From Bacillota bacterium (GTDB lineage Bacteria; Bacillota; Sulfobacillia; RBS10-35; JAJYVM01): a stretch of 15,371 bases of DNA. The stretch spans positions 1-15,371 of the forward strand of contig JAJYVM010000040.1 of assembly GCA_021792015.1 (NCBI GenBank), read 5' to 3'. This document shows, in pieces, positions 6,919 to 14,057 of this stretch; positions within the stretch are counted from its first letter, which is position 1; each line of letters starts with the position of its first letter. Both the position numbers and the translations under genes were made by a program. The notes under the pieces were generated by a model. The model ran no database searches, was not told the DNA's origin, and saw nothing but the letters and a program-made list of their open reading frames with translations.

Positions 6919-7823
6919 TCCTGCCCTACGCGCTGCGCGGGGTGCGCAAGCACGCCGGGGTCTTTGCCCTTCTGGCGGGCACCGTCGCCGTCTCGGTCGC
7001 CCTGGCCGCCCTGCTCCTGGGCGCTGTGAGCTCGGCCACGGCCGCCTTCGTGGCGCGGGTGCCGCCCGTGCCGCTGCCGGCGCCGGCGGTGGCGTTTTAT
7101 GCCACCGGAGGGGCGGGCTACGCCGCGCAGCGCATGCCCACCAGCCTCGGCCAGCAGCTGGTGGTGGCGGGCCTGCCCGGCACCGCCGGCCCCGGGCCGG
7201 GCCAGGTGTCTGCGCCGACTTGGCTGGTTCAGGCGGCCAACCTCCGCGTCGGCGATCCAGTCGTCGTCGGGGGACGCGCGTTCCGGCTGGCGGCGACATA
7301 CACCGCATCGTGGGACCACGCCCTGCCTGTGCTCTCTGTTGGGCGTGGCTCGCTACCGCTTGCGGGAAAGTTGTACGCTGGAGTTGACCCGCCGCCGGGT
7401 GCCGCGTGGGTGCTGCGGCCCGGCACCGGGACGGCCGCGGCCAGGGCTGATCTGGGATCCGTCTACAGTCCAGTCGACCTGGTGGTGGCGGGGGTGGCGG
7501 TGCTGGGCGGCCTCGGGGTCGCGGACACCTTCCTGCTCAGCCTCCTGCGGCGCCGGCGCCAGCTCGGCATCGCCCGCGCATTGGGCTGGGAGACCGGCCA
7601 GGTGGCCGCCTGGCTGCTTCTGGAGGCCGCCGGCATGGCCGCCCTCGGCATCGTGGTCGGCGCGCTGCTGGCCGAGGCGGTCGCTCCCGCGGCCGGCCTG
7701 CCCCGCCCGGGCCCGGCCGATCTCCTGGTGGCGCTGTTGGTCGTGTCGGCCGCTCTGGCGCTGGCTGCCCGCCGCCCCGCCGCCTGGCTGCGGGCGCGCA
7801 CCGTCTCCGATCTGCTCCGCTGA
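6915..7823 (+). CDS. FtsX-type ABC transporter permease (short)
   Basis: A 302-residue second permease whose ATG overlaps the ATPase stop (ATGA). It has an N-terminal membrane segment (about residues 17-40), an extracytoplasmic part of only about 130 residues, and a C-terminal FtsX domain with three hydrophobic segments. The coupling loop is RRRRQLGIARALGWE. It is clearly shorter than the first permease and than typical FtsX-family permeases, mainly in the outer domain. This makes an asymmetric heterodimer with the 459-residue subunit likely. Its stop overlaps the Shine-Dalgarno AGGAGG of the GlmL-like gene, tying the transporter to the genes downstream. Confidence 0.88.
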   Translation: MILPYALRGVRKHAGVFALLAGTVAVSVALAALLLGAVSSATAAFVARVPPVPLPAPAVAFYATGGAGYAAQRMPTSLGQQLVVAGLPGTAGPGPGQVSAPTWLVQAANLRVGDPVVVGGRAFRLAATYTASWDHALPVLSVGRGSLPLAGKLYAGVDPPPGAAWVLRPGTGTAAARADLGSVYSPVDLVVAGVAVLGGLGVADTFLLSLLRRRRQLGIARALGWETGQVAAWLLLEAAGMAALGIVVGALLAEAVAPAAGLPRPGPADLLVALLVVSAALALAARRPAAWLRARTVSDLLR

Positions 7824-7828
7824 GGAGG
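7823..7828 (+). promoter_or_regulatory. Ribosome binding site of the GlmL-like gene, overlapping the permease stop
   Basis: AGGAGG begins on the last base of the permease TGA and lies eight bases before GTG 7837. It selects that GTG and couples translation of the GlmL-like protein to the transporter genes. Confidence 0.8.
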
Positions 7829-7836
7829 CCTCCGCT

Positions 7837-9552
7837 GTGGATCCCCTGGCCGTGGTCGACGTCGGCAGCACCACCACCAAGGTCGTGCGGCTGGTGCCTG
7901 ACGCGGACGGTGCCCTGCACGTCGCCGCGCGGGCCGAGGCGCCCACGACGGTGCAGGAGCCGGCGCGCGACGTCATGGTGGGTGTGGGCGAGGCCCTGGC
8001 GGCGGCTGGCGCCGCGGGCGATTCGCTGCTTGCCACCTCCTCGGCGGGCGGCGGCCTGCAGATGGTCGTCACCGGCGTCGTCGGCGGCCTGACGGGCGAC
8101 AGCGCCCAGCGGGCGGCCCTGGGCGCCGGTGCCATCGTCATGGACGTGATCTCCAACGACGACGGCCGCGACGCCCTGGAGCGCATCGCCCTGCTGCGCG
8201 AGCTGCGTCCCGACATCATCCTGGTCTCAGGCGGAACCGAGGACGGCAGCCCCACCCACCCCCTGACCCTTTGCGAGATGGTGGCGGCCGCACAGGTCCA
8301 GAGCCGGCTCGGCCCCCCCGTGCCCGTGATCTACGCCGGCAACTCGCGGGCGCAGGACCTGGTGCGCCGGGTGCTGGAGCCCGTCTGTCCCGTCATCTGC
8401 GTCAGCAACCTGCGGCCCGCCATGGAGCGCGAGGACCTGGCGCCCGTGCGCGACGGCATCCACCAGGTGTTCCTGGAGCACGTGATGGCGCACGCGCCCG
8501 GCTACGAGGGCCTGCTCGCCCGCACCGGCGGCCGCATCGAGCCGACGCCGGCCGCCGTGGGCCGCGTCATGCGGGTGCTGGCCGAGCACCACCGCGTCAA
8601 CATCCTCGGCTGCGACGTCGGCGGCGCGACCACGGACGTCTTCTCGGTGGTCGACGGCCAGTACACGCGCACGGTGAGCGCCAACCTCGGCATGAGCTAC
8701 AGTCTGCCGAACGTCCTGGCGCAGGCCGGCCTGCCGGCCATCGCCCGCTGGCTGCCCGCGCCGGTTCCCGAGGATGCCCTGCGCAACACCCTGCTGAACA
8801 AGATGGTGCATCCCACGACCCTGCCCGACGAGCCGGGGGATCTGGCCATCGAGCACGCGGTGGCCCGCGAGGTCCTGCGGGCGGCCATGGCCCACCACCG
8901 CAGCCTCGCCGTCGGCCTGCGCGGGGTGCGCACCGAGCTCGGCTTCGAGAACCTGTTCGCCCAGCGCACGGGCCTGCCGCTGATCCGCACCGGCAACATC
9001 GAGGTCGTGATCGTCTCCGGGGGTGTGCTGGCCCACGCCCCCCACCCGGGGCAGGCCCTGCTGATGCTGCTGGATGGCCTGGGGATCGGCGGCTACTTCC
9101 GCTGCTACCTCGACGCCAGCTACCTGCTGCCGCAGCTGGGCGCGCTCGGGGCCGCACACCCGGACGCCATGGAGCCGGTGCTGTTCCGCGACTGCCTGAA
9201 ACCGCTGGCCACCTGCATCGCCCCGTTCGGGCGGCACCGCCTGCCGGGGAGCCTCGCCACCGTCCGGCTGCGGCGGGACGGCGGCCGCACGGAGGCCGAG
9301 GTGCGGCCGGGGCGGATCGGCCGTCTGGAGCTGCCACCGGGGGAGCGCGGGGAGATCGAGGTCATCCCCCGGGCGGGCGTGGACGTGGGGCGGGGTCCCG
9401 GCCAGCCCGTGCGCGACGTGGTGAACGGCGCCCTCCTCGGGGTGGTGCTGGACGGGCGCGGGCGCGAGCCCGCGGCCGAGCCGAGCCCGGAGCGGTGCGC
9501 CGAGTGGCTGAAGGCCCTGTTGCCGGAGGGAGCGCTCGCGGTTTCGGCGTAG
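7837..9552 (+). CDS. GlmL/MutL-family ASKHA ATPase (glutamate mutase L-like)
   Basis: A 571-residue actin/Hsp70-fold (ASKHA) protein of the GlmL/MutL family. Phosphate-1 loop DVGSTTTK is at residues 8-15, phosphate-2 loop DVGGATTDVFSV starts at Asp260, and an adenosine-type motif VSGGVLAHAP is near 393-402. The family hallmark ISNDDGRDALERI and LVSGGTEDGS are present. Described members sit beside B12-dependent glutamate mutase or related amino-acid mutases and are thought to act as chaperones or reactivases. No mutase large subunit or B12-binding subunit is encoded in this window. No signal peptide or membrane segment is seen, so it is cytoplasmic. It follows the ABC permease by 13 bases and precedes the barrel/KOW protein by 84 bases, a gap containing the palindromic hairpin CGGCGC-AC-GCGCCG (9555-9568). 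Family assignment is firm; the biological role here is open. Confidence 0.9.
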   Translation: MDPLAVVDVGSTTTKVVRLVPDADGALHVAARAEAPTTVQEPARDVMVGVGEALAAAGAAGDSLLATSSAGGGLQMVVTGVVGGLTGDSAQRAALGAGAIVMDVISNDDGRDALERIALLRELRPDIILVSGGTEDGSPTHPLTLCEMVAAAQVQSRLGPPVPVIYAGNSRAQDLVRRVLEPVCPVICVSNLRPAMEREDLAPVRDGIHQVFLEHVMAHAPGYEGLLARTGGRIEPTPAAVGRVMRVLAEHHRVNILGCDVGGATTDVFSVVDGQYTRTVSANLGMSYSLPNVLAQAGLPAIARWLPAPVPEDALRNTLLNKMVHPTTLPDEPGDLAIEHAVAREVLRAAMAHHRSLAVGLRGVRTELGFENLFAQRTGLPLIRTGNIEVVIVSGGVLAHAPHPGQALLMLLDGLGIGGYFRCYLDASYLLPQLGALGAAHPDAMEPVLFRDCLKPLATCIAPFGRHRLPGSLATVRLRRDGGRTEAEVRPGRIGRLELPPGERGEIEVIPRAGVDVGRGPGQPVRDVVNGALLGVVLDGRGREPAAEPSPERCAEWLKALLPEGALAVSA

Positions 9553-9624
9553 CGCGGCGCACGCGCCGGGAAGTCCCGCCAATAACGGCCTTCGCGGCTG
9601 GCAGGCGCGGCTGTGGGGACCATG

Positions 9625-9629
9625 GGAGG
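9625..9629 (+). promoter_or_regulatory. Ribosome binding site deciding the start of the barrel/KOW protein
   Basis: GGAGG lies seven bases before GTG 9637. In-frame alternatives are GTG 9613 and ATG 9622, which lie upstream of this site, and GTG 9634, which is only four bases away. All three are poorer choices. Confidence 0.6.
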
Positions 9630-9636
9630 CTGCGTG

Positions 9637-10956
9637 GTGGCGGAGCAGAACCTGCTGTCGAGGGAGCAGCTGCGCGTCGTGCGGCGCCTGCCCGTGCTCG
9701 GGGACGTCCTCGTGGCGGTCGGGGACGCCGTCGAGCCCTGGACGGTCCTGGCCCACGCCCAGCAGATGCCGGGGGACCCTTACGTCGTCGAGCTGGCGGC
9801 GCCGGGCCGCGCCGTGCCCGAGCCGGCTGTCCTGGAGCGCGGCCTCCAGGTGGCGGTCGGCGACGTGGTCGCCGAGGACGACATCCTCTGCCACCTGCCC
9901 GGGCAGGACGTGCGTGCCCCCGTCGCGGGCCGGGTCGAGCTGGTCTCCCTGGTCCGCGGCCGGATCCTGCTGCGCGAGGACCCCCGGTCCGCGCAGCCCG
10001 TCGTCGTCATCGATGCGGCCCGCCAGCTGGACATCTGGCGGGCCATGCTGCCGATGTACATGGTGCGCCAGGCCGGCCAGCAGGTGGCTCGGGGCGGGGT
10101 GATCGCGGCGGCGCCGGGCCCGCACGGGTCCCTGCGCCACGTGCTGGCCCCCGCCGCGGGCACCATCGAGCGCATCGACCCGCAGACGGGCTACGTGTAC
10201 CTGGTGCGCCCGGTGCGCTCCAGCCAGGTGACGGCGTTCCTGCGCGGGCGGGTCGAGGAGGTGCTGCCGAGCGAGGGCGCCGTAATCGAGTGTGTCGCCA
10301 CCGTGCTGCAGGGCGTCTACGGGGTCGGTGGCGAGCGCTGGGGCGACCTGGTGGCCATGGGGCAGGACGGCCTCACGGCTGAGGCCATCACGCCCGATCT
10401 GAGCGGCAGGGTGCTGGCCACGGCGGGACAGCTGACGGGCGGCGCCCTGGCTCGGGCCCGGTCGGTCGGCGTGGCGGGCCTGGTGGCCGGCAGTTGCGAC
10501 GGTGGCGAGCTGGCCGCGGCCACCGGGCGCGAGCCGGGGTCCGTGACGGGCCGGGAGGATCTGCCCTTCGCGCTGGTCCTGACGGAGGGCTTCGGCGCCC
10601 TGTCGATGCACCCGGCCGCCTGGGCGCTGCTGCAGGCGCAGAACGGGCGCACCGTGTCCCTGACCGGCGCGACCCAAATCCGCTCGGGCGGCCTGCGCCC
10701 ACGGGTCATCCTGTATACGGAGGCCGCACCCGTGCGCCGGGGCGGCGGCCTGGTCGCGGGCGGGCGCGTGCGGGTGCTGCGCGGGCGGCACTTCGGGCGC
10801 TCGGGCACCCTACTCGCGACGGCCGAGGCGCCGCGCACCTTCCCGAGCGGGGCGACCCTTGCCGCTGCCCGGGTGGATGTGGATGGCGCCGGTGAGGTCT
10901 GGCTGCCGCGGGCCAACCTCGAGGCGCTGGAGGACGGAGGTGCCGCCGGTGCCTGA
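9637..10956 (+). CDS. GlmL-associated protein of unknown function with barrel-sandwich-like repeats and a KOW-like motif
   Basis: A 439-residue protein of no described function. Several segments resemble barrel-sandwich hybrid (biotinyl/lipoyl, HlyD or RnfC type) folds: GDVLVAVGDAVEP (22-34), LQVAVGDVVAEDD (70-82) with RAPVAGRVELV (93-103), and a third around LAPAAGTIERID (170-181). A central part with GVYGVGGERWG precedes a conserved-looking block with LTEGFGALSM (315-324). The C-terminus has a KOW-like RVRVLRGRHFGRSGTL (377-392). There is no signal peptide or membrane segment, so it is probably cytoplasmic. I find no lysine anywhere in the protein, so none of the barrels can be lipoylated or biotinylated. 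From memory, unverified, similar proteins accompany GlmL-like genes in Firmicutes. Its 3' end overlaps the next gene by eight bases. The reading frame is certain; the domain reading is an inference from patterns. Confidence 0.85.
   Translation: MAEQNLLSREQLRVVRRLPVLGDVLVAVGDAVEPWTVLAHAQQMPGDPYVVELAAPGRAVPEPAVLERGLQVAVGDVVAEDDILCHLPGQDVRAPVAGRVELVSLVRGRILLREDPRSAQPVVVIDAARQLDIWRAMLPMYMVRQAGQQVARGGVIAAAPGPHGSLRHVLAPAAGTIERIDPQTGYVYLVRPVRSSQVTAFLRGRVEEVLPSEGAVIECVATVLQGVYGVGGERWGDLVAMGQDGLTAEAITPDLSGRVLATAGQLTGGALARARSVGVAGLVAGSCDGGELAAATGREPGSVTGREDLPFALVLTEGFGALSMHPAAWALLQAQNGRTVSLTGATQIRSGGLRPRVILYTEAAPVRRGGGLVAGGRVRVLRGRHFGRSGTLLATAEAPRTFPSGATLAAARVDVDGAGEVWLPRANLEALEDGGAAGA
10936..10940 (+). 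promoter_or_regulatory. Ribosome binding site of the small membrane protein
   Basis: GGAGG lies eight bases before GTG 10949. It favours that start over the in-frame GTG 10940, which overlaps the site itself. Confidence 0.65.
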
Positions 10957-11365
10957 AAACGCCCCTGATCTGCACCGGCAGGCGATCCTGGTCGGGTGCG
11001 CGCTGGCGGTGGCCGCCTTCGCCGTCCAGTTTGCCTTCGAGGTGCTCTGGCCGGACGCGGTGTTCGCCGCCCTGCTCTTGGTGCTGTACCCCGCCGTGAA
11101 GGTGATCGGCGACCGCCTGGCCGTCGCGATGGCCCCCCTGGCCCCCCGCCCGCGGCCGGACCACGGTTGGCTGAATTGGCTCCGGCTCGCCCTGCCCGCC
11201 GCCCTGCTGCAGCTCACCGTCGTCGCCCTTGGCGCCACCCCCGTCCGCAGCGTCGCCGCCGCGTTTCCCTGCGCGCTCTTCGTGGCCGAGCTCGGCTGGC
11301 TGCGCGCCGGCATGCAGGAGAGGGACGCGGACTCCCTGGGCCGGCGGCTGGAGGCATGGCCCTAA
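10949..11365 (+). CDS. Small integral membrane protein of unknown function
   Basis: A 138-residue hydrophobic protein that I do not recognise. Four membrane segments are likely: about residues 12-30, 36-53, 75-93 and 97-113, with a basic, Pro-rich loop (APRPRPDHG) between the second and third and a charged C-terminal tail. GTG 10949 overlaps the stop of the barrel/KOW gene by eight bases, which argues for coupled translation and a shared function. It is the last gene of the run. It might be a membrane anchor for the cytoplasmic GlmL-like and barrel/KOW proteins, but nothing in its sequence names a partner or activity. Confidence 0.75.
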   Translation: MPENAPDLHRQAILVGCALAVAAFAVQFAFEVLWPDAVFAALLLVLYPAVKVIGDRLAVAMAPLAPRPRPDHGWLNWLRLALPAALLQLTVVALGATPVRSVAAAFPCALFVAELGWLRAGMQERDADSLGRRLEAWP

Positions 11366-11763
11366 AGGATTCTGGCCCGCCCGGCGTCCGTGCGTGGCGT
11401 CCTCACCACGGCTACCTCGCCCCGTTCAGCACATCGCGCGCGTGGTGACGCTCGGGGCCGTATGGATCGCCTTTCTGCCCACCGCCGGCGGGTGGCTCAC
11501 CACCGGATCGGGAAGGCGCTGCCCCCGCTCGGGCGAAACGTTCGCCTTGCCTCCGACGACCCCGGCTGCGGGTGCGCGCGTGAGGCATTGCCCGCGATTG
11601 GGCACCAGCCGGCCCTCCCCGGCCCCGGCCGGCGGTTCCCCGGCGTGACCCCCCGCCCACGCCACGGCGCCTCCGTCAGCGCAAATTCACGGCGGGCGCA
11701 TGCCCGCCGCGCAGGGTCAACTTTGCCAGCGGCCAGCTCGATGGAGGTACGGGAGGGGGCACC
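11366..11763 (+). other. 398-bp intergenic region with hairpins, no convincing gene
   Basis: No coding frame here looks real. Visible structures are a near-palindrome at 11479-11495 (CCACC/GGTGG arms around a GCCGGCG core), GGCGAA-ACG-TTCGCC at 11532-11546, TGCCC-GCGATT-GGGCA at 11589-11604 and the strong hairpin at 11690-11709. None is followed by a T-run, so no standard intrinsic terminator is evident. No tRNA or known riboswitch was recognised. The region must contain the 3' end of the long operon and probably the promoter and leader of the HD-GYP gene. Confidence 0.6.
11690..11709 (+). promoter_or_regulatory. Hairpin in the likely 5' leader of the HD-GYP gene
   Basis: CGGCGGGC-GCAT-GCCCGCCG gives a perfect eight-base-pair stem with a four-base loop, ending 54 bases before TTG 11764. 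A flanking GCAAA (about 11681-11685) and TTTGC (about 11722-11726) could close an outer stem around it. There is no T-run. A structured leader or a binding site are both possible; no known riboswitch class was recognised. Confidence 0.4.
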
Positions 11764-12873
11764 TTGCGGATCGCCCCGCTCAGCGAGCGGGTGGTCGGCG
11801 AGCGGCTCGGGCACGCGATCCACGACCGCCGCGGGCGCGTCCTGCTGGCGGCCGGGGTCACGCTGACGCCGCGCTATGTCAGCGTGCTGCGCCGGCGCGG
11901 CTACCTCTCCGTGCCCCTTTTCGACCCCCTGGCGCCCGATGCGGTGCCGCTCGACGTCGTCCGCGCGGAGGTCCGCCAGCACGCCACGGCGGCCATCCGT
12001 GAGACGCTGCGCCAGGCGGTCGCGGACGGCAGCGTCGCGCCGGAGACCCTCGTGCAGGTGGTCGACCAGATCCTCGATGACCTCGCCGTCAGCCCCGACC
12101 TCGCCTATAACGTGAGCTGCCTGCGCAGCCTGCGCGAATACCTCTTCGTCCACTCCGTCAACGTGTGCGTGTACGCGCTGACGGTGGCGGAGCCCCTGGC
12201 CCTCGAGCGGGACCAGCTGCGCGACCTCGGGGTCGGCGCGCTGCTCCACGACATCGGCAAGATCTACTACCTGGAGCTGGTCAACAAGCGCGGGCCCCTG
12301 ACGCCGGAGGAGCAGGCGGTCATCCGCCGCCACACGACGGACGGCTACGAGCTGCTGCGGCGTCAGGCCGGCATCGACCTGCTGTCGGCGCACGTGGCCT
12401 ACCAGCACCACGAGCGGCTGGATGGCTCCGGCTACCCGCGCGCGCGGCGGGGCGCGCAGATCCACCCCTGGGCCCAGGCCGCGGCCGTCGCCGACGTCTA
12501 CGACACGATCACGGCGGACCGCACGTACGGCAAGGCGATTCCGCCGCACGAGGCCATGGCGGAGGTGTGGCGGCAGGCCGAGGCGGGCCAGCTCAACCGC
12601 CAGCTCGTCCGCCAGCTCATGCTGCGCGTGGCCGCGTACCCCGAGGGCACGATCCTGGCCCTGGAGTCGGGCGAGATCGGCGTCGTCGTCGGCCAGGGGC
12701 GGCAGGGGGGCGACCGGCCGCGGGTCCGGGTCCTCGCCGATGCCCGCCGCGAGCCCGTGGCGGGGGGCGAGCGGATCATCGACGCGCGAGAGCCGGAGAC
12801 CACGGTGCGCCGGGTGCTGGCCGACTACCCCGCGCGGCTGCGGCGCCAGCTGGGCGACGCCCTGCTCGCGTAG
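11764..12873 (+). CDS. HD-GYP domain protein (putative cyclic-di-GMP phosphodiesterase)
   Basis: A 369-residue protein. The start is TTG 11764, behind the purine-rich GGGAGGGGG; no ATG or GTG is in frame nearby upstream. Residues 1-100 form a regulatory N-terminal region without a recognised fold. The HD-GYP domain follows: metal-binding His162-Asp163 in LLHDIGKIYY, then HHERLDGSGYP at 215-225, the GYP signature, then AAVADVYDTITADRTYG. HD-GYP proteins with these motifs hydrolyse cyclic di-GMP (or cGAMP) to linear products or GMP. The extra C-terminal segment (about 290-369) contains a beta-rich part (EIGVVVGQGRQGG) common in Firmicutes HD-GYP proteins. No membrane segment is seen. It is transcribed towards the GH18 gene, 25 bases apart. 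Confidence 0.92.
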   Translation: MRIAPLSERVVGERLGHAIHDRRGRVLLAAGVTLTPRYVSVLRRRGYLSVPLFDPLAPDAVPLDVVRAEVRQHATAAIRETLRQAVADGSVAPETLVQVVDQILDDLAVSPDLAYNVSCLRSLREYLFVHSVNVCVYALTVAEPLALERDQLRDLGVGALLHDIGKIYYLELVNKRGPLTPEEQAVIRRHTTDGYELLRRQAGIDLLSAHVAYQHHERLDGSGYPRARRGAQIHPWAQAAAVADVYDTITADRTYGKAIPPHEAMAEVWRQAEAGQLNRQLVRQLMLRVAAYPEGTILALESGEIGVVVGQGRQGGDRPRVRVLADARREPVAGGERIIDAREPETTVRRVLADYPARLRRQLGDALLA

Positions 12874-12902
12874 CGCGCATCGCGCGCCCCGGGGTGCGCT
12901 AC
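12870..12902. terminator. Inverted repeat carrying both stop codons of convergent genes; possible bidirectional terminator
   Basis: GTAGCGC (12870-12876) and GCGCTAC (12896-12902) are perfect inverted arms, with the palindrome CCCCGGGG inside the loop. The left arm contains the TAG of the HD-GYP gene and the right arm the TAG of the GH18 gene on the other strand. There is no T-run on either side, so termination by the hairpin alone is uncertain. Confidence 0.4.
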
Positions 12903-14050
12903 TTCGCCTTCTCCAGCACCTGCCACACCCGCCGGTCCGCCTGCCCAAGCGTCCAGATGGCGATCCCCCCCAGGTGGTCCTTCACGACCAGGTCGATGCG
13001 CTGCCGGACGGTGGCGCTGTTCTGATACCAGACGATGTGCCTGCTGCCGCTGCTGTCCGTGTACCGGAAGTACGGGTTCTGGCTGACCGGGTCGGTCCTG
13101 ATGGTGGCCTTCTCGCGGGCGGCCAGCTTCGTGATGTAGTCCAGGGGGTACTCGGCGGCGTTGGTGCTGCCGACGGGCCAGTCGTAGCCGTAGACCCCGG
13201 CCGCGATCACGATCTTGTTGCCCGGCAGGATGCTGCGGAAGTAGGCGACGTTCTGCTGCACCCACGGCCAGGGCGAAACCGGTCCGGCCGGCCCGCCGGA
13301 GGAGTGGTTGTCGTAGAGCATGACCACCTCGTAGTCCACGTACTTGGCCAGCGCCTGGTAGTCGTAGACGCCGTAGATGCTGGCGGGGACGCCGACCTTG
13401 GGGAACACGGACATCGAGAGCTTCACGGACGGGGGCAGCGCCTTGCGCAGGTCGGCGATGAAGGTCGTCAGGTCGGTGCGCAGGCTGCGCGGCAGCAGCT
13501 CGAAGTCGATGTGGATCTCCTGGTAGCCGTTGGTGCGGGCGATGGCCACGATGTTGCGGATGGCCCTGCTGCGGACGGACGGGATGCTCACCATGTTGGA
13601 GCCCAGGTTGTTGATGAGCACCCCCATCAGCATGCCGTGGCTTTTCACGTACTGGATCACCTCCGGGCGCGGCGGCCCCGCCGGCTCGCGCAGCCCGCCG
13701 CTGCCGTCCACGCTGTACCAGTAGGCCAGCACCGTGTCCACGACCTTGGGGTGGTTCACCAGCGAGGGGAACGAGTCCGTGAAGATCTTGCTCCAGCCGT
13801 TCTCGAAGTAGCCGATGATGTTGGGCCCGGCCGGCGCCGGTGCCGGCTGGAGCCGTCGCGGCAGCCCGGCGCTGTCGCTCACCAGCACGGCAGCGACGAT
13901 GGCCGCCGCCGCCAGGCTGGCCAGCGCCGCCGGCCCGCGCCAGCCCCGCGGCCGGCCGAACGCCGCGGCCATGCGCCGCACCGCCAAGTCGAGGTCCGCC
14001 CGGATCTGGTCGCGGCGCTCCCGGATGCGGTTGCGCAGATCCTGCTTCAT
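12899..14050 (-). CDS. Membrane-anchored glycoside hydrolase family 18 protein (YdhD/SleL-like)
   Basis: A 383-residue protein with a charged cytoplasmic N-terminus (about 1-38), one membrane segment (about 39-60), a short Pro/Ala linker and a GH18 barrel (about 75-380). The catalytic strand reads GYQEIHIDFELL. Glu184, the proton donor, and Asp182 are kept, but the usual first two Asp of DxxDxDxE are Gln177 and His180. VMLYDNHSSGG, PWVQQNVAYF and AGVYGYDWP match the subgroup that includes spore cortex-lytic SleL/YaaH and YdhD. In that subgroup the substrate is N-acetylglucosamine-containing cell-wall glycan. No LysM or SLH domain is present. ATG 14050 has no Shine-Dalgarno; CATACT lies seven bases upstream, suggesting a leaderless transcript. 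Membrane anchoring points to action at the outer face of the membrane. Confidence 0.9.
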   Translation of the reverse strand: MKQDLRNRIRERRDQIRADLDLAVRRMAAAFGRPRGWRGPAALASLAAAAIVAAVLVSDSAGLPRRLQPAPAPAGPNIIGYFENGWSKIFTDSFPSLVNHPKVVDTVLAYWYSVDGSGGLREPAGPPRPEVIQYVKSHGMLMGVLINNLGSNMVSIPSVRSRAIRNIVAIARTNGYQEIHIDFELLPRSLRTDLTTFIADLRKALPPSVKLSMSVFPKVGVPASIYGVYDYQALAKYVDYEVVMLYDNHSSGGPAGPVSPWPWVQQNVAYFRSILPGNKIVIAAGVYGYDWPVGSTNAAEYPLDYITKLAAREKATIRTDPVSQNPYFRYTDSSGSRHIVWYQNSATVRQRIDLVVKDHLGGIAIWTLGQADRRVWQVLEKAK

Positions 14051-14057
14051 GGGGGGT

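Noticed and set aside
7258..7470. Possible horizontally acquired patch inside the short permease (slightly lower GC)
   Set aside because: The frame and membrane topology run through without interruption and the shift is small; no repeat or insertion boundary is seen.
8227..10791. 854-residue minus-strand open frame
   Set aside because: It is antisense to the GlmL-like and barrel/KOW genes and has His/Gln/Arg-rich low-complexity sequence without domains.
9637..10956. Biotin- or lipoyl-carrying protein
   Set aside because: The barrel-like segments lack an AMKM or DKA-type motif and the protein has no lysine at all.
11355..11448. 30-residue frame starting MALKDSG after the small membrane protein
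   Set aside because: It overlaps the upstream gene end, has no ribosome site and no recognisable features.
11445..11648. Small frame with a hydrophobic start (VTLGAVWIAFLPTAGGWL) in the intergenic gap
   Set aside because: It has no ribosome binding site, becomes Pro/Arg/Cys-rich after about 25 residues and resembles no family; it could at most be a decayed remnant.
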